From the NCBI GenBank assembly GCA_028583605.1, contig CM053327.1, positions 1,674,001 to 1,738,000 of the forward strand: 64,000 nt of DNA, in the 5' to 3' direction. Source of the stretch: Dastarcus helophoroides (lineage: Eukaryota; Arthropoda; Insecta; Coleoptera; Bothrideridae). A program made the translations under genes and the position numbers. Positions 43,735 to 57,475 of the stretch are shown piece by piece. The notes beneath the pieces are model-generated. The model made no database searches. It saw only the letters and a program-made list of their open reading frames with translations, and had not been told where the DNA came from. Each line of letters opens with the position of its first letter. Within the stretch, counting starts at the first letter, position 1.

Positions 43735-45830
43735 CCCAATTAGATTTTTTTTTTATGTATTCAACTGGGAAACCAAACTTTTTTTTTAAGCTTAAAAATT
43801 GATTCTTTCCTTAAAATGTTTTTTTCGAAATTTCCACTTTTTTTAAATTTCTTATTTTTTTACAAAATTTGTTTTTTTTGAAATTTTGCATGTAATCATA
43901 AAATTTCACTTCTTTTATCAAAATTTTTATTTAAAAGGACTTTCTGAAAATTTCAACTTTTTTAGTTCTGCAAATTTCAGCTTATATATTTAAATTTGCC
44001 TTTTCCTCGAAATATGGTCGATCTTCTAATAAAAAAAGTACATTTTTTGAAAATTGATATCTTTGTAAGAAAATTAGGAAACATTTTTCTGGAAGTTTCA
44101 ATTTGTTGGTTAAAATTTCGAAGTGTATCACAATACTGGACATTTTCTGACACCACATGAGGCAAGGCCTTTTTTTTAACTTAAATAAAATCCGACTTTT
44201 TCTGGACAATTTCAAATTTTTACTGAATGGTCAAACGCTTTAGCTAAAAATTTAGATCGTTTTTGCAGAATTTCGATCATTTTGTCCTAATTTTGTCTTT
44301 TTTTAGAGCTTGGATTATTTATTTCAAAATCTCGACTTTTTCTTTAAAATTTGACTTCTTCTGGAACATTTTAAATTTTTTTCCCATTTCGTAGTTTTCT
44401 GGAAATTATATTTTTTTTCAAACTTCAATTATTTTATGACATTTACCTGCTTTTGAAAATTTAGGATCTGATTTTTTGGAAATTTTGACTGGTTTCTTGT
44501 TCATGAAATTTTGAATTTTATCTCAATATCCGATATTTAATATTCCTTTGTAAATTCGTGTTTTTTCTTAAAATATTCACTTTTTCTCTTAAAATGGTGT
44601 TTTTTCTATAATTTGCGTTTTCCTCAGAATTCGATCTTTTTGAAATTTCGATTTTATTGTCAAAGTTTTACTTCTTAAACTTTTATTTCAAAAATCGTTT
44701 ATTTATTTAGAAATTCCGCAATTTTTCGTCTAATTTGTCTTTTTTAACAAATTTTCATTTTTATTTCAAATTTAATGTTTTATAATTCTGAAAATGTTTT
44801 TTCTCTAAATTAGATCGAAATCGTTAGAAAAATATGTTTGAGGATTTCTTATAAATTCAACGTCTTTATTTAATTTTAAATTTTGGGAAAAATACCTTTG
44901 GAAATTGCGATTTTTTTTCCCAAAATTCGACTTTTTCACAAAACTGGAACATTGAAAATTTTAAGATTTTTTGAACTTTGGACATTTTTTGAGCTTCTGT
45001 GAAAGGTAAAGTTTTTACTTTTAGTAAGATTTACAGAAAACTCCGACTTTTTCAAATTCTTTTCCTCGAAATTCGTCTTTTTCGAAATTATTAGTTTATT
45101 TTAAAAATTTTAATTTTGCTTTTAATATTGGATTTTCTCTTGAAAAGATAAAATATTTTCTAGAAAGTACGATCTTTTTCTCTTCATTTCTCTAAATTGT
45201 ACTTAGTTTTTTAAAAATGGCGAGTTTTTTTGAAGTTCGTTTTGTTAAAACTCTGTTTTTGTTTTTTTTTTTTAATTTGATTCTCTGATTTAAAATTATT
45301 GTCAAAATTAATCTTATTCTGCAAATTTTGGACTTTTATCTCGGAATTCCTTATATTTTGTTTCTGAACATTTCAATTTAAAATTGAAATTTGTTTGAAA
45401 AGGTGGACTTTTTCTCTTTTTTAAAATTGGATCGAAATTTTAATAGAAATCTAAGTCTGGTAACAATATTTTTACGAAAATTTGACAAAAAGGTTTCTTG
45501 TAAAATTTTAAGAATATGAACAACATTTAAATAAAATAAAAATGCTGAGAGAAATAGTTTTGAAAGTTGGATTATTTTTTTATTTAAATTTAATTTGTTC
45601 TAAAAATTGCCACTTGTTTTACGAGAATCGACCATTAGAAGGTTTGTCTTTTTTTTGAAATTTTCACTTTTCCGAAATGTTCTTCAACTTTTCTGAAAGA
45701 TTTTTTCTTAAAGTTTGGGTCTTTTTCGAAATTTCATCTTTAAATCTATAAATTTGATCTCCCCAGTTTGTGTAATTTTTAGGTAAAAATATAAGTAGAT
45801 TATTAGGTTTTCTTTTTTTGTTCATTAATT
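43735..45830. repeat. AAATTT-type degenerate tract (T-rich on +), 2.1 kb
   Basis: The longest uninterrupted T-rich example: TTTTCGAAATTTCGACTTTTT-like words throughout, with no strand flip. No coding. Confidence 0.7.
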
Positions 45831-47244
45831 TTTTAGAATGATTGTTGCCCCCCTTTGAAGCAAATCCTGCCCATGTAGCTAACTATTGAAGGATCAATGC
45901 AAAATCTAAATCCCCTGTGACATAGAAATGTAAACTTGGGTAATAGATTCAATTAATATTTGCACCGGGAAATGGGTAATGTCTAACATGGAAAGTTTTT
46001 TTTTCTAAGCAAGTTAAACTTTGAGGAAGTAGAGTGTAAACATTTTCTAGAAAAACAGTTATTTAATTTCATACGGACAAAGTCGCGGGTAGTAGCTAGA
46101 ATTATAATAAACAGAATAATAAATATTATCCATCAAAGCCAATAATTTATAATTTCTCCTTTATCGCCAGAGGCAATTTGCTTTAAGTTTAAAAAATTAT
46201 TATGTTGTTAATTTTGGAGGTGATGTGGGGCCCGATTGGACATAATCGCCCCAGTCGCCTTGAATTCGGGCCTATAAACACTTTCTTAATTATTGAGAAA
46301 TTTCAGAATAACATTTTAACTTTGAAAGCCCTGTACCGCCTAAATCAGCCATATTGCTATAAAGCCCATTGACAGTAACCTTAATAATTTCGTATCTAGT
46401 ATATTCAGTTTAGGTTGGTCTATTCTCTCTGATTCACCCTGTATAATATTGATTATATTTGCAATGTCCTAAAATGTTCGATTCAATTCTTGTAATATAT
46501 GTATTTTTTTACGATACCTACCCCAGGATGAATGTTCAGTTAATTAAAAATATATAACGAATCCAGAGTGAAACATTGCAGGTAACCTGCAGAGATTTCA
46601 AGTAAATGAACTCGAAATAGAGTAGCCAATTAGCTAAAGCGAATGGCGAAGCCGCTCTCCCCAAGATATTTAATTAGGAGGAGTACAACAAACGTTTTAA
46701 ATAAACGCCGTAGGTTTACAGTCGTTGGGGGCGGCGTACTTTGCTTTTATTAGAAAGAACCTTTGCACATAGAAAATGCATTATTTAATAGAGGAGGATG
46801 TAATTAGGACATCTCGTAGTCTGCAGATGTAGCGTGGGGCGGCAAACCTTATTCCCCCAAGTCGAGTCGAAAGCAACATGAATTTGCCGAGCCATTTCTC
46901 AACACGAGCTCGGTCTCTGCCGGCCACCACTGATTCCCTCGTACTTGGCCTCTGGAGTGTAAGCCCCTTATTAATAATGTAAGCACAGTGGCCTAGTATT
47001 CACAGATCAACGATTCTATAACCTGTGTCCAATAATGTCCGTTTGAAACATCGAGGGGTTCCCTCTAACAGCTTACCTGATTATGTAGAGATTATACCTC
47101 TTGTAATCGCTAATCGAGTTTTGTTTTATAATGAATACGAGCGAATAATATAATTATTTGTGGATACACATTCATTTCATTTTTATGACTATTCCTGTTC
47201 CACAACGCCAGTTTATTTAAAGTTAATTTTAATGTTCTGTACCT
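45831..47244. other. Intergenic with a balanced-composition island (46550-47060)
   Basis: The island contains GGGGGCGGCGTACTTTGC, GCGTGGGGCGGCAAACC and CCGGCCACCACTGATTCC in otherwise AT-rich DNA. I see no reading frame with coding character, so conserved non-coding or regulatory DNA is the best guess. A CACCCTGTATA word at about 46436 looks like a decayed mariner-type terminus (compare CAGGGTG at 27700). Confidence 0.4.
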
Positions 47245-48185
47245 TAAAAGAAAAAAATCGGAACCCTGATAACCTCTCCGTCTATCACAAAGAGATTTAC
47301 TCGAGAATTACGCAACGTAGAAATTTGAACTTTTTCACATCGGTATTTCTCGATGATCAACGCAAACACCAAGCAGCCAACGATTAGAAAAAAATATATT
47401 TTATTATAAAATGAGGGGTTAATTTGGTCTCCGAACAATTAGGTTTTAATAAATATATCGTGTAAGATATCATTTGAAATAGCCACCCCTGAGGATCCCA
47501 AATTATTTTTTCAATAATTTTTGGTCTAATGGTCCTAAAAATGCAGCTTAAAATGTGTAAGAAATGACGGTTGCGCCATCCTGTTCTGCTAAATTTTCAA
47601 AGATAAAATTTATATTTTAAAAGGATTAGTAGACATTAGGCCATAGATTATCAAAAAACTGCAGGTGGCTTATTACCATAATGGTTGTTGAGAAAAAAAT
47701 ATAATTTATGGAAAAACAGGTGCTTGCATTCCAAGAATTTTTTGAGCATATATTAATATTTTATTTTCAAATAAAAAATTTGATGTGACTGAAGAATTGA
47801 ATGCAGATCAAATTTGTCTCCTACCTTACTCCATTTAAATAAATATTTTCGAAGTTAGCACCAGTTCACGCAACGCAGTAATTGCGGATGAAATCAAACA
47901 ATTTAACGCGATCCAAGGCGATATCATAAACTTTGTTAGTCATCGACTTATTGCGAATTGCAAATTAATACTTTTTATCTGAGACATGACCAACATAGTT
48001 ATCAGTTCCATAAATATTTCGAAAAAGTGAAGAAAAAAGTGTGTATATCTGAAAATAGATATTTTTTCAATTTTCAATTAAAATACAAGAAAATTTGAAT
48101 GAATATTTGAATTCATACATAACTAAAAATGACTTATTAGTAGGGTCTATTGACTGTTCACTGTAGTAGTTGGTACGGAATCTTA
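47245..48185 (-). repeat. Dispersed repeat family B, copy 2 (inverted)
   Basis: Reverse complement of 7738-8650: GGAACCCTGAT (47260), CTCTTTGTGATAG read on minus, CAGCCAACGATTA (about 47374), GGGGTTAATTTGGTCTCCG (about 47415), AGTTCACGCAACGCAGTAATTGC (split as AGTTCACGCAACGC and AGTAATTGC, about 47868) and CTATTGACTGTTCACTGTAG (about 48147). Frames at 47160-47438 are chance translations. Confidence 0.7.
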
Positions 48186-48349
48186 ATTGGGTGAGCCCGA
48201 CTCGCTCCTGGCTGAATTATTTGTTTTTAAATGACAACCATAATTTTATATTTGTTTTTTGTAGCTTATTCCTTTGGCAAAATAATGAAAAGTTATTATC
48301 TCACATTAATAATTTTGTCTTTTTAAAGAATAATCTTTTAGCCAAAAAT

Positions 48350-48901
48350 TGAAATTTCAAATATGTTGTCTGTCTTAATTTTGACCCGAAATTTCGGCAT
48401 TTATAGTAAATCTTAAAATTCCAATAAATATTCAAAGTTTTTGGGAAAGAATGCCGTTGAATCAAAAGTCGAAAATTTGAGTCTAAAATTGAAATGATAA
48501 GAAGAAATTTCCTTAATTTGAAGAAAAATATGAAAACGTCGTAAAGATTCTATATATTTAATATTGAAACAAAGGATTAGGAAGAAAAACCAAAAATTTG
48601 ATAAAATATAGAAATTGTGGGCTTAACCTAAAAGTTTCAACTGCAAATAATAAAATTTTTTAATTGAAGCTCAACCAAATTCCAGTTGTTCTATCTGAAT
48701 TTTTAATATAAATATAATAATATAAACCCAAAATTTAAAAAAAAAAAATTGTCGAAAATGTAAAATTTTAAAAACATGAAAATGTTTGAGAAGACGCAAT
48801 TTGTTAGGAAATGAAAAATGTCGAAATAAAGTTAGTTTCTATTTCAAGAAAAACACTGAAAATATCAAATTTGTGCATAAAAGTTATTTAAGCTCTCTGG
48901 A
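48350..48901. repeat. AAATTT-type degenerate tract (A-rich on +)
   Basis: Continues up to the hAT-like terminus at 48902. No coding. Confidence 0.6.
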
Positions 48902-49690
48902 CAGGGCCGCCACGTGTATGTGTGCAAATTATGCGCTATTCAAGAAGGACGGCAATTTGACTGATTTTTTTGCCCGGATTTCCTAACGTTCACTTCAATG
49001 AAAACATTTCTTAAATTATAAAATTTAGACAAAACAGCTTTTCTTAAGGCGAACGGGTCAGTTTCTGATATTTTTCCAATTTCAAATTTTGAAGTCAAAT
49101 GCCCATTTTTAATTGAAATCGAATTTATTGTTTGAAGCTTTAACTTAAAATTTTCTAGAAAAATTGTAAATTTGTAGATTAAATATCTGTAGATTGAATA
49201 TTAATATTATTAACTCATTATTAACTAAATATTTTCAATTTGAAGTCAAAATTTTCGGAGAAAAAATAAGTAGAAATAATTGGAATTTTGAGAATTTGCT
49301 ATTAAAAAAGAACTAAACCCAAAAAACTGTTTTTCAAAATTTTGAGTTTAACCTTCTTTTTCTAAAAATGTTTAAAGACTCGAGATTAAAAAGCAGTCTA
49401 AAAAATGCCAGCAAACGATTTTAAAGGTCCAAAGTTTTCAGAAGATTTATCTTTAAATTTTGATCCTATTAGATAAAGGTAAAGATTCCTATTTTAAATT
49501 TTATTTTTTTTAAATTTTAAGCTAAACCTGTAAGTTTTCCCTTTTTCATAAAATGATTTCAACTTTCTAATTCTATATATTTTCTTAATATTCTTAAATT
49601 TCCCATTTAAAAATCAAAATATCAAGAAAAAGTCGAACAACATGGTTAACCTCGAAATTAAAGTTGAAATTTTCAGAGGTAATTATTATC
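48902..49690. repeat. Dispersed AT-rich repeat starting at a hAT-like terminus
   Basis: CAGGGCCGCCACGTGTATG at 48902 begins a block that is the inverted counterpart of 5990-6853. Shared words include GACTGATTTTTTTGxCCGG, AACGGGTCAGTTT and GAAATTAAAGTTGAAATTTT. Left of 48902 the two loci no longer match, so the terminus is a real element boundary. The far end is not identified. Confidence 0.6.
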
Positions 49691-49895
49691 TTTTTTTTCT
49701 GAAAATTTGATGTTTTTATGAGAATTCTAAGTTGGAGCTTGCAACTTTTTGTCCGCAAATCTCGGAATTTCTATCATGTTGCCATGAAGGCGTTAAGAGT
49801 GTGCGCATACTCTTGAGACATGTAAGGTAGGAATATCACGTGACTTCCTGCACTCAAGCGAATTCAGTTCTCGCCGTTCTTCAGTTGTAAATACA

Positions 49896-50590
49896 ATGAG
49901 TGAGTAAGAGGTTTATCCGCAAGTTGCGCACCGCATTATTATTAAATTTCTTGGCTTGGTTAAAAGTGTAAAGCCCTCCAAAATTCTTTGTAGACTAGAA
50001 GCACAGTTTGGGAATACCTGTTTAAAGAAAACTCAAGTGTATAAATGGCAGAAAAAATGTTTGAAAGGACGAACTCAAATTGAAAATGAACCGCATGCAC
50101 GTCGTTCTCTGACTAGTGTGATTCGGACAAGATTAAAGCTGTTCAACGTCTTTTGGAAGATGATCGCCATTTAACTGTTGATGAAATTGCAGCCCCGATT
50201 TGATGAAGCCTGCAAAACATGCATATCGGCAGAAGAGGTGCGAATTTTTGGCCGGAAATATCTTTTTGCTTCGCGACAATGCTTGCTCCCACTGACACCT
50301 CAAAAATTAGAGAAAATGCATTGGGCAACATTAGAATACCCTCCTTATAGCCCCGACTTATTACCATGTGATTATGTTTGGGCCACTGAAAGAAGCTCTA
50401 GGAGGTGAGCGCTGCCCTGATGATGCTGCTGTTAAGACATTTGTGCGCAATTGGCTCCAATCACGCTTTCCTTCTTTTTAGGATGATGGCATTAAAAAAC
50501 TACCAATCCATTGGGAAAAATGCATAATAAAATTAGGAGATTATCTACAAAAAGAGTTAACAACTTTCATATATGCATCTTGTAGCAATG
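49896..50590 (+). pseudogene. Mariner-type transposase relic with internal deletion
   Basis: The N-terminal HTH part reads SKILCRLEAQFGNTCLKKTQ, VYKWQKKCLKGR and IENEPHARRSLTS, then, after a frameshift, EDDRHLTVDEIA (to about 50190). It jumps to the C-terminal catalytic part: LLRDNACSH (about 50269), YPPYSPDLLPCDY (about 50338), LKEALGGERCPDDAAVKTFV (about 50388) and WEKCIIKLGDYLQK (about 50508). At about 695 bp against the usual ~1,035 bp of coding sequence, the middle with the first catalytic Asp is missing. Of the mariner/SETMAR-like type. Confidence 0.8.
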
Positions 50591-50629
50591 AATTTTTGAA
50601 AACACATCCCGGTCCATATTTGGTTTATC

Positions 50630-51867
50630 CTCATTTTTTCAAAATCTTAACTGTTTCTCAAAATTCCAAATTGTAAATTAATAATTTGGTTTTTCTCTTC
50701 ACATTCTTTTTTTAATCACAAAATTTTTCCGCAAATTTTGGAGTTTTGAAAAAACTTTCAAAAATAAGTGAAAATGTCTGCATCCATCCAGTCATGAGCG
50801 TTATATATTTTGTTCTTTTTTAGTGTTCAAATGAAAATTTTGTTAATCAATTTAACTTAACGATGCGAGTGAAACACCCACTATTGTCACTACTTGGCTT
50901 AACATATTAAAGGAATCTTTTTTTTTAATTTCTACGGTATACGTCTAAAATGTCAAGATTTTTCCAAAATTTTAATTTTCATTTTGAAATCTTCGCCTTT
51001 TTAAATTTCGACTTTCTTTTTAAAATGTCACCTATTTAAAATTTTGACTATATCTTGAAAATTTCCACTTTTCTAAAAATTTCGACATTTTTTTCAAGTT
51101 TCAACATTATCTATTTGGTTTTTTGAGAATGTGTTTTTTGAATAAAAGGATTATTTTCAAAATTTTGTTATTACCTCAAAATTTCGATCTTTTTCTAACA
51201 AAATCTGTTTTTTCTTCAATATTTCAACTTAACCTAAGACTTCTAAAATTTCGACTTTTCTGATAATTTTTGGTTTTTCTTAAAATTGAAGTTATCTTTT
51301 TAAAAAACTCGAGATTCTCTGAAAATTTGTCCAACAATTTCGATTTTCTGTTGAAGTGTCGGCATTTTTTAAAAATTTAAACTTTTTGCGAAAAGTTGGA
51401 TTCTTTCAAAATTTCAATTTAATTTGAAATAAATTTATTTTGTTCATAGTTTTTAAATTTTTTGACGATTAAAACGCAACAGATATTAAAATTTCCACAA
51501 TGTTTTGATAAATATTTGATAACACCGGGCCAGATTTTACTTTACAGTATCATCTGCGGTTATACCAGCAACTTGTAAATGTAGAATTATTCTAAGACTT
51601 TCGACTTATCTAAAAAAATTGTCTTCTGTCAAAATTTTAACTTTTATTTAAATTTTTGACTATATTGAAATTTATGACTTGCAAAAACTTTTAAAATTTT
51701 CGACATTTGTTTAAAATTTCCATTCTTTGAAAATTCGTATCTTTTTACAAGCTAGTTCAAGGTTTCGAGTATTTTAAAATATCGGATTTTTTTTTCAAAA
51801 TTTTGACTTCTTACGAAATGTAAACTTTTTTTTTGAAAATGTTCGCATTTTCTAAAAAACCTTATAC
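50630..51867. repeat. AAATTT-type degenerate tract (T-rich on +)
   Basis: Continuous with 53560-53860 in style and strand, as if the hAT element at 51868-53555 had inserted into one tract. No coding. Confidence 0.65.
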
Positions 51868-53555
51868 TTATAAGCAAAGCTCGAAAGTTTAAGCAATATG
51901 CTTAAAATGCTTATTTTTGCTAATTTTGGGAGGTTACTGCTTAAAAAGCTTATAACAGAAAATATTTGCTTATAGAAACATGATAATGGGTTTCCTAAAA
52001 ATCTCCTAACATCTTAAATACATTATTTTCTTCTATTCATTAGCCCTTACCGTATACAACGCAATATATCTCAGTAGGGGTGCAATTTCAGGTATATTAA
52101 AATTCTGGAGATATATTTATTTTATCATTATTATTTCATGTTTACTACGTTCTAAATGTAAGTTCGTTTCCTTTGTAAATTCATCCGTACGTAATATCAG
52201 AAAAAATCCCAAAAGTTGCGTCCTCATTAAAAGACAAATTACAAAAATTCGTTCTCGAATTCGGAAAAGACATTTTGTCAACGGATGGTGAAGAGCTTTT
52301 GTGTAAAGTGTATGAAAAAAGTATTAATGGAGAAAAAAATTCCATATTATGCAGCATTTATATGGTACATTTCACACGGAGGCTGCAATTAAGAACAAAC
52401 ATTTAAAAAAAAAGAACTTTTACAGTCGTTTACGGAGATAAATAACCGCCAGTCTCAGTTTTCCATGGATGTATGTACTGCGTTTGTTGAAGCCGGTATC
52501 CCTTTATAGAAAGTACAACACAAATTAATGAAATCAAGGAAAATTAGTTCAAATACGTGAAGGCATTGGTGACAGTAACATTTGGGTATCAATAGATGAA
52601 ATTACTGATGCAATGGGGATATATATGGCTAATGTACTCATAGGTAGTCTGTTTATTTCATCGTTAAATATACTTTGGCCAGAAGGGATTCAACACGAAC
52701 GTGTACTTTTATTCATAACTGATGTTCTTACTTGAAAAAGGCGGCAAAAAGCTTGAAAGAGATTTTTCCGAAAATGATGCATTTGACCTGCTTAGCCCAT
52801 GTCTTACACAGAGTCCCCGAAGAAATTCGTCGAACATTCCCTGATGTAGACAAACTAAGTTTAAATGGTAAGAAATTTTTCTTAAAAGCCCCTTCGAGAA
52901 TTCAAGTATTTAAAGAAATGGCTCCTGATCTACCTTTACCTTCTCAACCAATATTAACAAGATGGGGTACATGGATTTCAGTTGTTGTATATTATTCAAA
53001 GAATTTTGCCACATTTAAACAAATTGTGGACAACCTCGACGAAGATGACGCAGCATCGATAGCAATGGTTAAAGAACTTCTTCAACCAAAAAGTGTTAAG
53101 AATGCTCTCAGTTTTATTGCTGCTAACGAGTCTGATTTGGGTGAATCAATAAGAGCTTTGGAAAAATGAGGTGAATTGTTAACAGCTTCAATTAAAGTTG
53201 TTGACGATGTAATACAAAAACTGTCTGAAATTCCTGGCGATAAAGGAAAAAAGATTTTTCGAAAATTGCAACAGGTAATAGATGCAAATACTAAATACCA
53301 AACTTTAGAAAATATTTCAGAAATTCTTTGTTGGAATGAAGCTAATGTTGAATTACCAGTAGACAAAACTGTATATTTTAAATATGCAACTATTACATCT
53401 ATAGAGGTAGAAAGAACATTTTCCAAATTAAAATGAAATAGGAAATAAATGCTTAAAATATTGTTTTTAATGCTTAAATGCCTATTGCTTTAGTGCTAAT
53501 ATAAGCGCTTATTTTAAGGATTTTTAGTTTTTAACCTTTCGGTCTTTACTTATAA
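51868..53555 (+). mobile_element. hAT element with ~24-bp inverted ends
   Basis: The left end TTATAAGCAAAGCTCGAAAG and the right end, read inward, TTATAAGTAAAGACCGAAAG are inverted with few differences. The expected 8-bp duplication is not preserved. Subterminal GCTTA/TAAGC words are repeated many times at both sides (AATGCTTAAAATGCTT types), as is common in hAT transposase-binding regions. Coding remnant inside: see 52200-53440. Confidence 0.65.
52200..53440 (+). pseudogene. hAT transposase, fragmented
   Basis: The N-terminal piece at 52208-52330 (KVASSLKDKLQKFVLEFG, DGEELLCKVYEKSING) keeps part of a zinc-finger region. The best frame, 52732-53169, reads [55 protein letters not shown] and [16 protein letters not shown], the catalytic and insertion domain of insect hAT transposases. 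After a single TGA (53167-53169) it resumes (LLTASIKVVDDVIQKL...) and ends with YFKYATITSIEVERTFSKLK, the hAT dimerisation motif. The stop and earlier frame breaks make it dead. Confidence 0.85.
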
Positions 53556-53559
53556 ATAT

Positions 53560-54330
53560 CTCCTCCAAAACTATTTTTTTTTAAGTTTTTGAAACTTTCG
53601 GCTTATTTTGCAAACATTCAATTCCTTATTAATTTGACTCTCCTCAAAATTTGAACTTTTTTGAGAATTACTTTAAATTTTTTAAATTTGAACATTTTTT
53701 AATGTCCACTTTTTTGAAATTTTCCACGGTCTTTAACTATTTGTTACATTATCAAATAGTTTTAAAAATCTCTAATTTTTTTTCAACATCTCCAAATTTT
53801 TATAGAAATTTCGAATTCGCCATTCTGAAATTATTGACATTTTTTCCAATTTATTTTTGACAATATTCAGGTTTTTAAAATTACAAAATTTTAACTTCAA
53901 AGTCAAAATTTTGAATTTTAAATCGAAATGTTGAATTTCACATAAAAAAATTTTAAATTTTCTAAAAAAATGAGTTTTAAAAGAAATTGAGTATATTAAA
54001 AGTTTATTATTTTTTTTTATTTTAATACTCTTTTTCCCTTCCAATGTTAATGTTTAAAATATCCATTTAAATATCCAAAAAATATAACAAAAAGTTAAAA
54101 ATTAGAATATTAATAAAAACACTCAATTTTCCTGGAAAACTCGAAATTTAGAGTTTAAACTTAAATTTTTTCATTTTTAAATTCGACAAACTGTAACTTT
54201 CCAATATAAATTCGCATTAACTTTTTATTGTTATTATTATTTGTAATTTTAAATGCTTACTGAAACTTTGACTTTTTATCGAAATTTTGTTGATTTTAAT
54301 TGAATTCGACGGGGGAGTTATTTTAAAGTT
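53560..54330. repeat. AAATTT-type degenerate tract
   Basis: T-rich to about 53860, A-rich after, the strand flip again. The following patch 54300-54420 is more balanced and unrecognised. Confidence 0.6.
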
Positions 54331-56627
54331 TGCACAAGGACTCCTAATGGGCACACGACGAGCTTGTTTTCGGATATGAGTTTGGGATAAAAGGTAGTCT
54401 GCTAACCATTTGGCATCATATATAATGTCAACTACCAATTTTTGTAATCTTGAAAAGCGGACAAACAAGTAAACGAACACACTTTCGCATTTACATATTA
54501 GTAAGAATTAGGAAAAATATAATTTTAAAATTAGTTCAAATCTTGATAAAAGATAAAGAAAGTCTAAGAAATAAGGTAAAAGCACCAGTAGTAGGCACTG
54601 CTCCGGTAGTGGATACTTTCAAATTTAAAAACTTATAATAAGCGTTTAATTCTATGCATAACATTCAGTCCAATGTGATTTTGTTCCATAAATCCTCTAG
54701 TTTTAAGGGGTTGAACTTTCACCTAGGATTAGGGGCAGTTTGAACATACTTGAACTATGGTAGTGCATAACGTCTGCGACGCACTGCGCTAATATTTCCT
54801 ACACTGGATAAGGACGTAGGTGCAAAGTTTTGACCATCAGTGGGGGACATAAATGTCTATTTGGGTCCATAAGCTTTTAATTGAACAAGTAAGACATAAA
54901 AACTACATTTTTAATGTAAAAATTCGTTTGATGTTGTTTTAGTTGAAAAATGGTGTCTTGGTAGTGGGCACACATGCTCACTACCCACACTTTCAGGGTT
55001 TTGTAAGAATACTTTTTTTGAGAATGCAACGAATCCCAATTTGCTATGTAAACACTCTCTGTTTTGGTTTTATTTGATTTTGAGCACGGGAGCCAGTAGT
55101 GGGCATGGTGTTTTCCAGTTCACACTTGCCAAATATTTAACTATTAACAGATATGAAACGGCTGTAGTCTGCTGCAATACAAGTTGAGTTAATGTTGTAG
55201 TCCGTTAACGTCTTGTTCGTTTGTGTACTTTTTTCTAGAAAACATAGATAATATAGGAAAGGGGCCCAAATTTTGGAATTATTCGCAGAACACTATGGAA
55301 AGTGCTAAACAAAGCGGTTGTTAAGAAATTCCTTTAGCAATTCCTGCTAAGAAATTTGGGCTGTCACGTACTTAGTTACAAAGGTGTAGAAAAAATGATA
55401 CCCGATTTCGACACTTGGTGTGGTTTAAGGTAATGGATTCTGTCAATGGCACAGGCTAGGTTTCCTGTAACTAAAGGGAAAGTTTCAGACAGATTTTAAC
55501 ATGTAATCAGTGATAAAAAAATAGAAAATCCTTTCACTAGTGGGCATCCTCATTTAAGAAATTCTTGAAAATAAATCCGTCCATCTTGGAAAGGATTGCC
55601 CAAATCTTAAGTAAAACTTGATATTTAGCAGCAGAAAGCTCGAACACGTCCTTGAAATGCAAGAACTGCAAGTGCCAATAGCAGAATTGATAAATACGCG
55701 AAGCACAAAATAAGTAACAACCAGAAGGTTAACTCTCGCCTTATCTCTTTGTGAACGACGCCGGCAGCCTGTAACCTCGAACTACTATAAACAGCTTTTT
55801 ACATAGGCGTACCACAGTTTATTTCAATTATTGTGTTTTGATAGTATTTGAGATATTCTAGGAATTACTTACAAGAATTAGATTTTACACTAACATTCGT
55901 AGAACGAAATATGATACTTCAATTTTAAAGAAAAGGGTCCATGAGTTGGATATATAACCGGACTCGATTCTTTTAAAATCTCAGACCTTGTCATCTCTAC
56001 TGCATTGACACTTTCACCATAGACGACCCTAAAGGTCACGGGACTCAAACGTTCACGTGGTGAGAGTTAGCCTTCTATTTGTTATTTATTTTGTGACCAG
56101 TGGCGGTTCGCATGTAGGCACTGCGGAACTGCAGCACCCCCAATTTCCATCTATCAATAACCTTTAATATGAGGTCTTTTTTCTTTTGCTCTTTCTTTAT
56201 ATGTACTTGTATATTATAGATATATAACCCTTAAGGTTAATATCAGTTTATTAGTAGCAATGCCCCAATTCATGAAAAAAGATGCAAACATAATATTTGT
56301 ATCGAGTAAGGAACTGTGTGCTCCACAGCTTCAACGACGAGGTATTTGAACGTTGTACGTTTGCGCGCATAGAAAGCTTCATATGCTTCTGCAAAGGCGA
56401 AAAAGCACTGCTCTTCCCACAGTACTGACCGTGGCGTACTGGATTAGCGGCTAAACTCTGCCATTACAATCTATCCCGGCACTACGCTAAAATTTGCGGT
56501 TACTATCATTCCCGGCGAAGTAACGCCGCGAGCGAAATCGAAGCAATGCGAATCAAACACATAATTTAATTTAATATCATTTAAATATTATTTGTCAGTT
56601 GGGATTAGTATTAATTTAATAAATGTA

Positions 56628-57475
56628 GGGGAGACTGGGGTGGACCGTCTTTTTATGTTGGCTAAAAGGTGGCAAAAAATATTTTGTTTTGAAAATGTCA
56701 AAGCTTGAATTTGTAGTACAACTAATAATCTCTCTTTGGGTCGCAGCAGTTTGGTCAAAACTTATAACAGTTGGCGCAAAAATGGCATTTTTGCGATTTT
56801 GAAAAATGTCGGGGAATTACGTACCACTTTGTAAATCGATTAAAAATGGAAAAATGTAGTGAAAAAATCTTCTTGTTTTTGATTCAGAATGCAGAATGCA
56901 GATGCAAAAGATTTATTATGAAAGAGAAACAAAGTGTAGTGGCGTGACAAATGGCAATGAAAATCAGTTTGAAACGAAATTATTATTTTACCAAAAAACT
57001 ATTAGAAATTGCCGAAAAATAATGCTGTGCTGAAAATTTGCATGAATAATCACTTATATGCATCAAATACACGAAATTAGCTTGTGAAATGTAAAGAATT
57101 GGGTGATCCATGATTCCACGACAAAAGTGGTCCGTAATTCCCCGAAGTCATTTTTAACAATATTGCAGCATATGAGTAACACAATATAAACTTCATGCAA
57201 AACTTCATGTTCCGCAAATATTATGAGTTGGTTCTCGAAAAGTGTGGTCAAATTAGAGAAAATTCTAAAGTGAAAAAAAAATTTCGAAAGATCCCAATTC
57301 TATTTGGTATCGAAGCTACGTAAGGGTTCGTGTACACAAGTCGAGTACTGAAGGGAAAATAAGCTTAACATGAGACGAGTGGACGACAGTTATTTGTAGC
57401 TATCAACCATTATTAGAGAAAAAAATATGAAGCTGGTCCGCAATTCCCCGTGGTCCAGAATACCCCAGTCTCCTC
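56628..57475. mobile_element. 848-bp TA-flanked MITE nested in the hAT element
   Basis: Ends GGGGAGACTGGGGTGGACC and, inward from the right, GAGGAGACTGGGGTATTC, with TA at 56626-56627 and 57476-57477. Short internal repeats of AATTxCCCxG/GGTCCGxAATTCCCC appear at about 56810, 57130 and 57437. No open frame of note. Confidence 0.8.
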
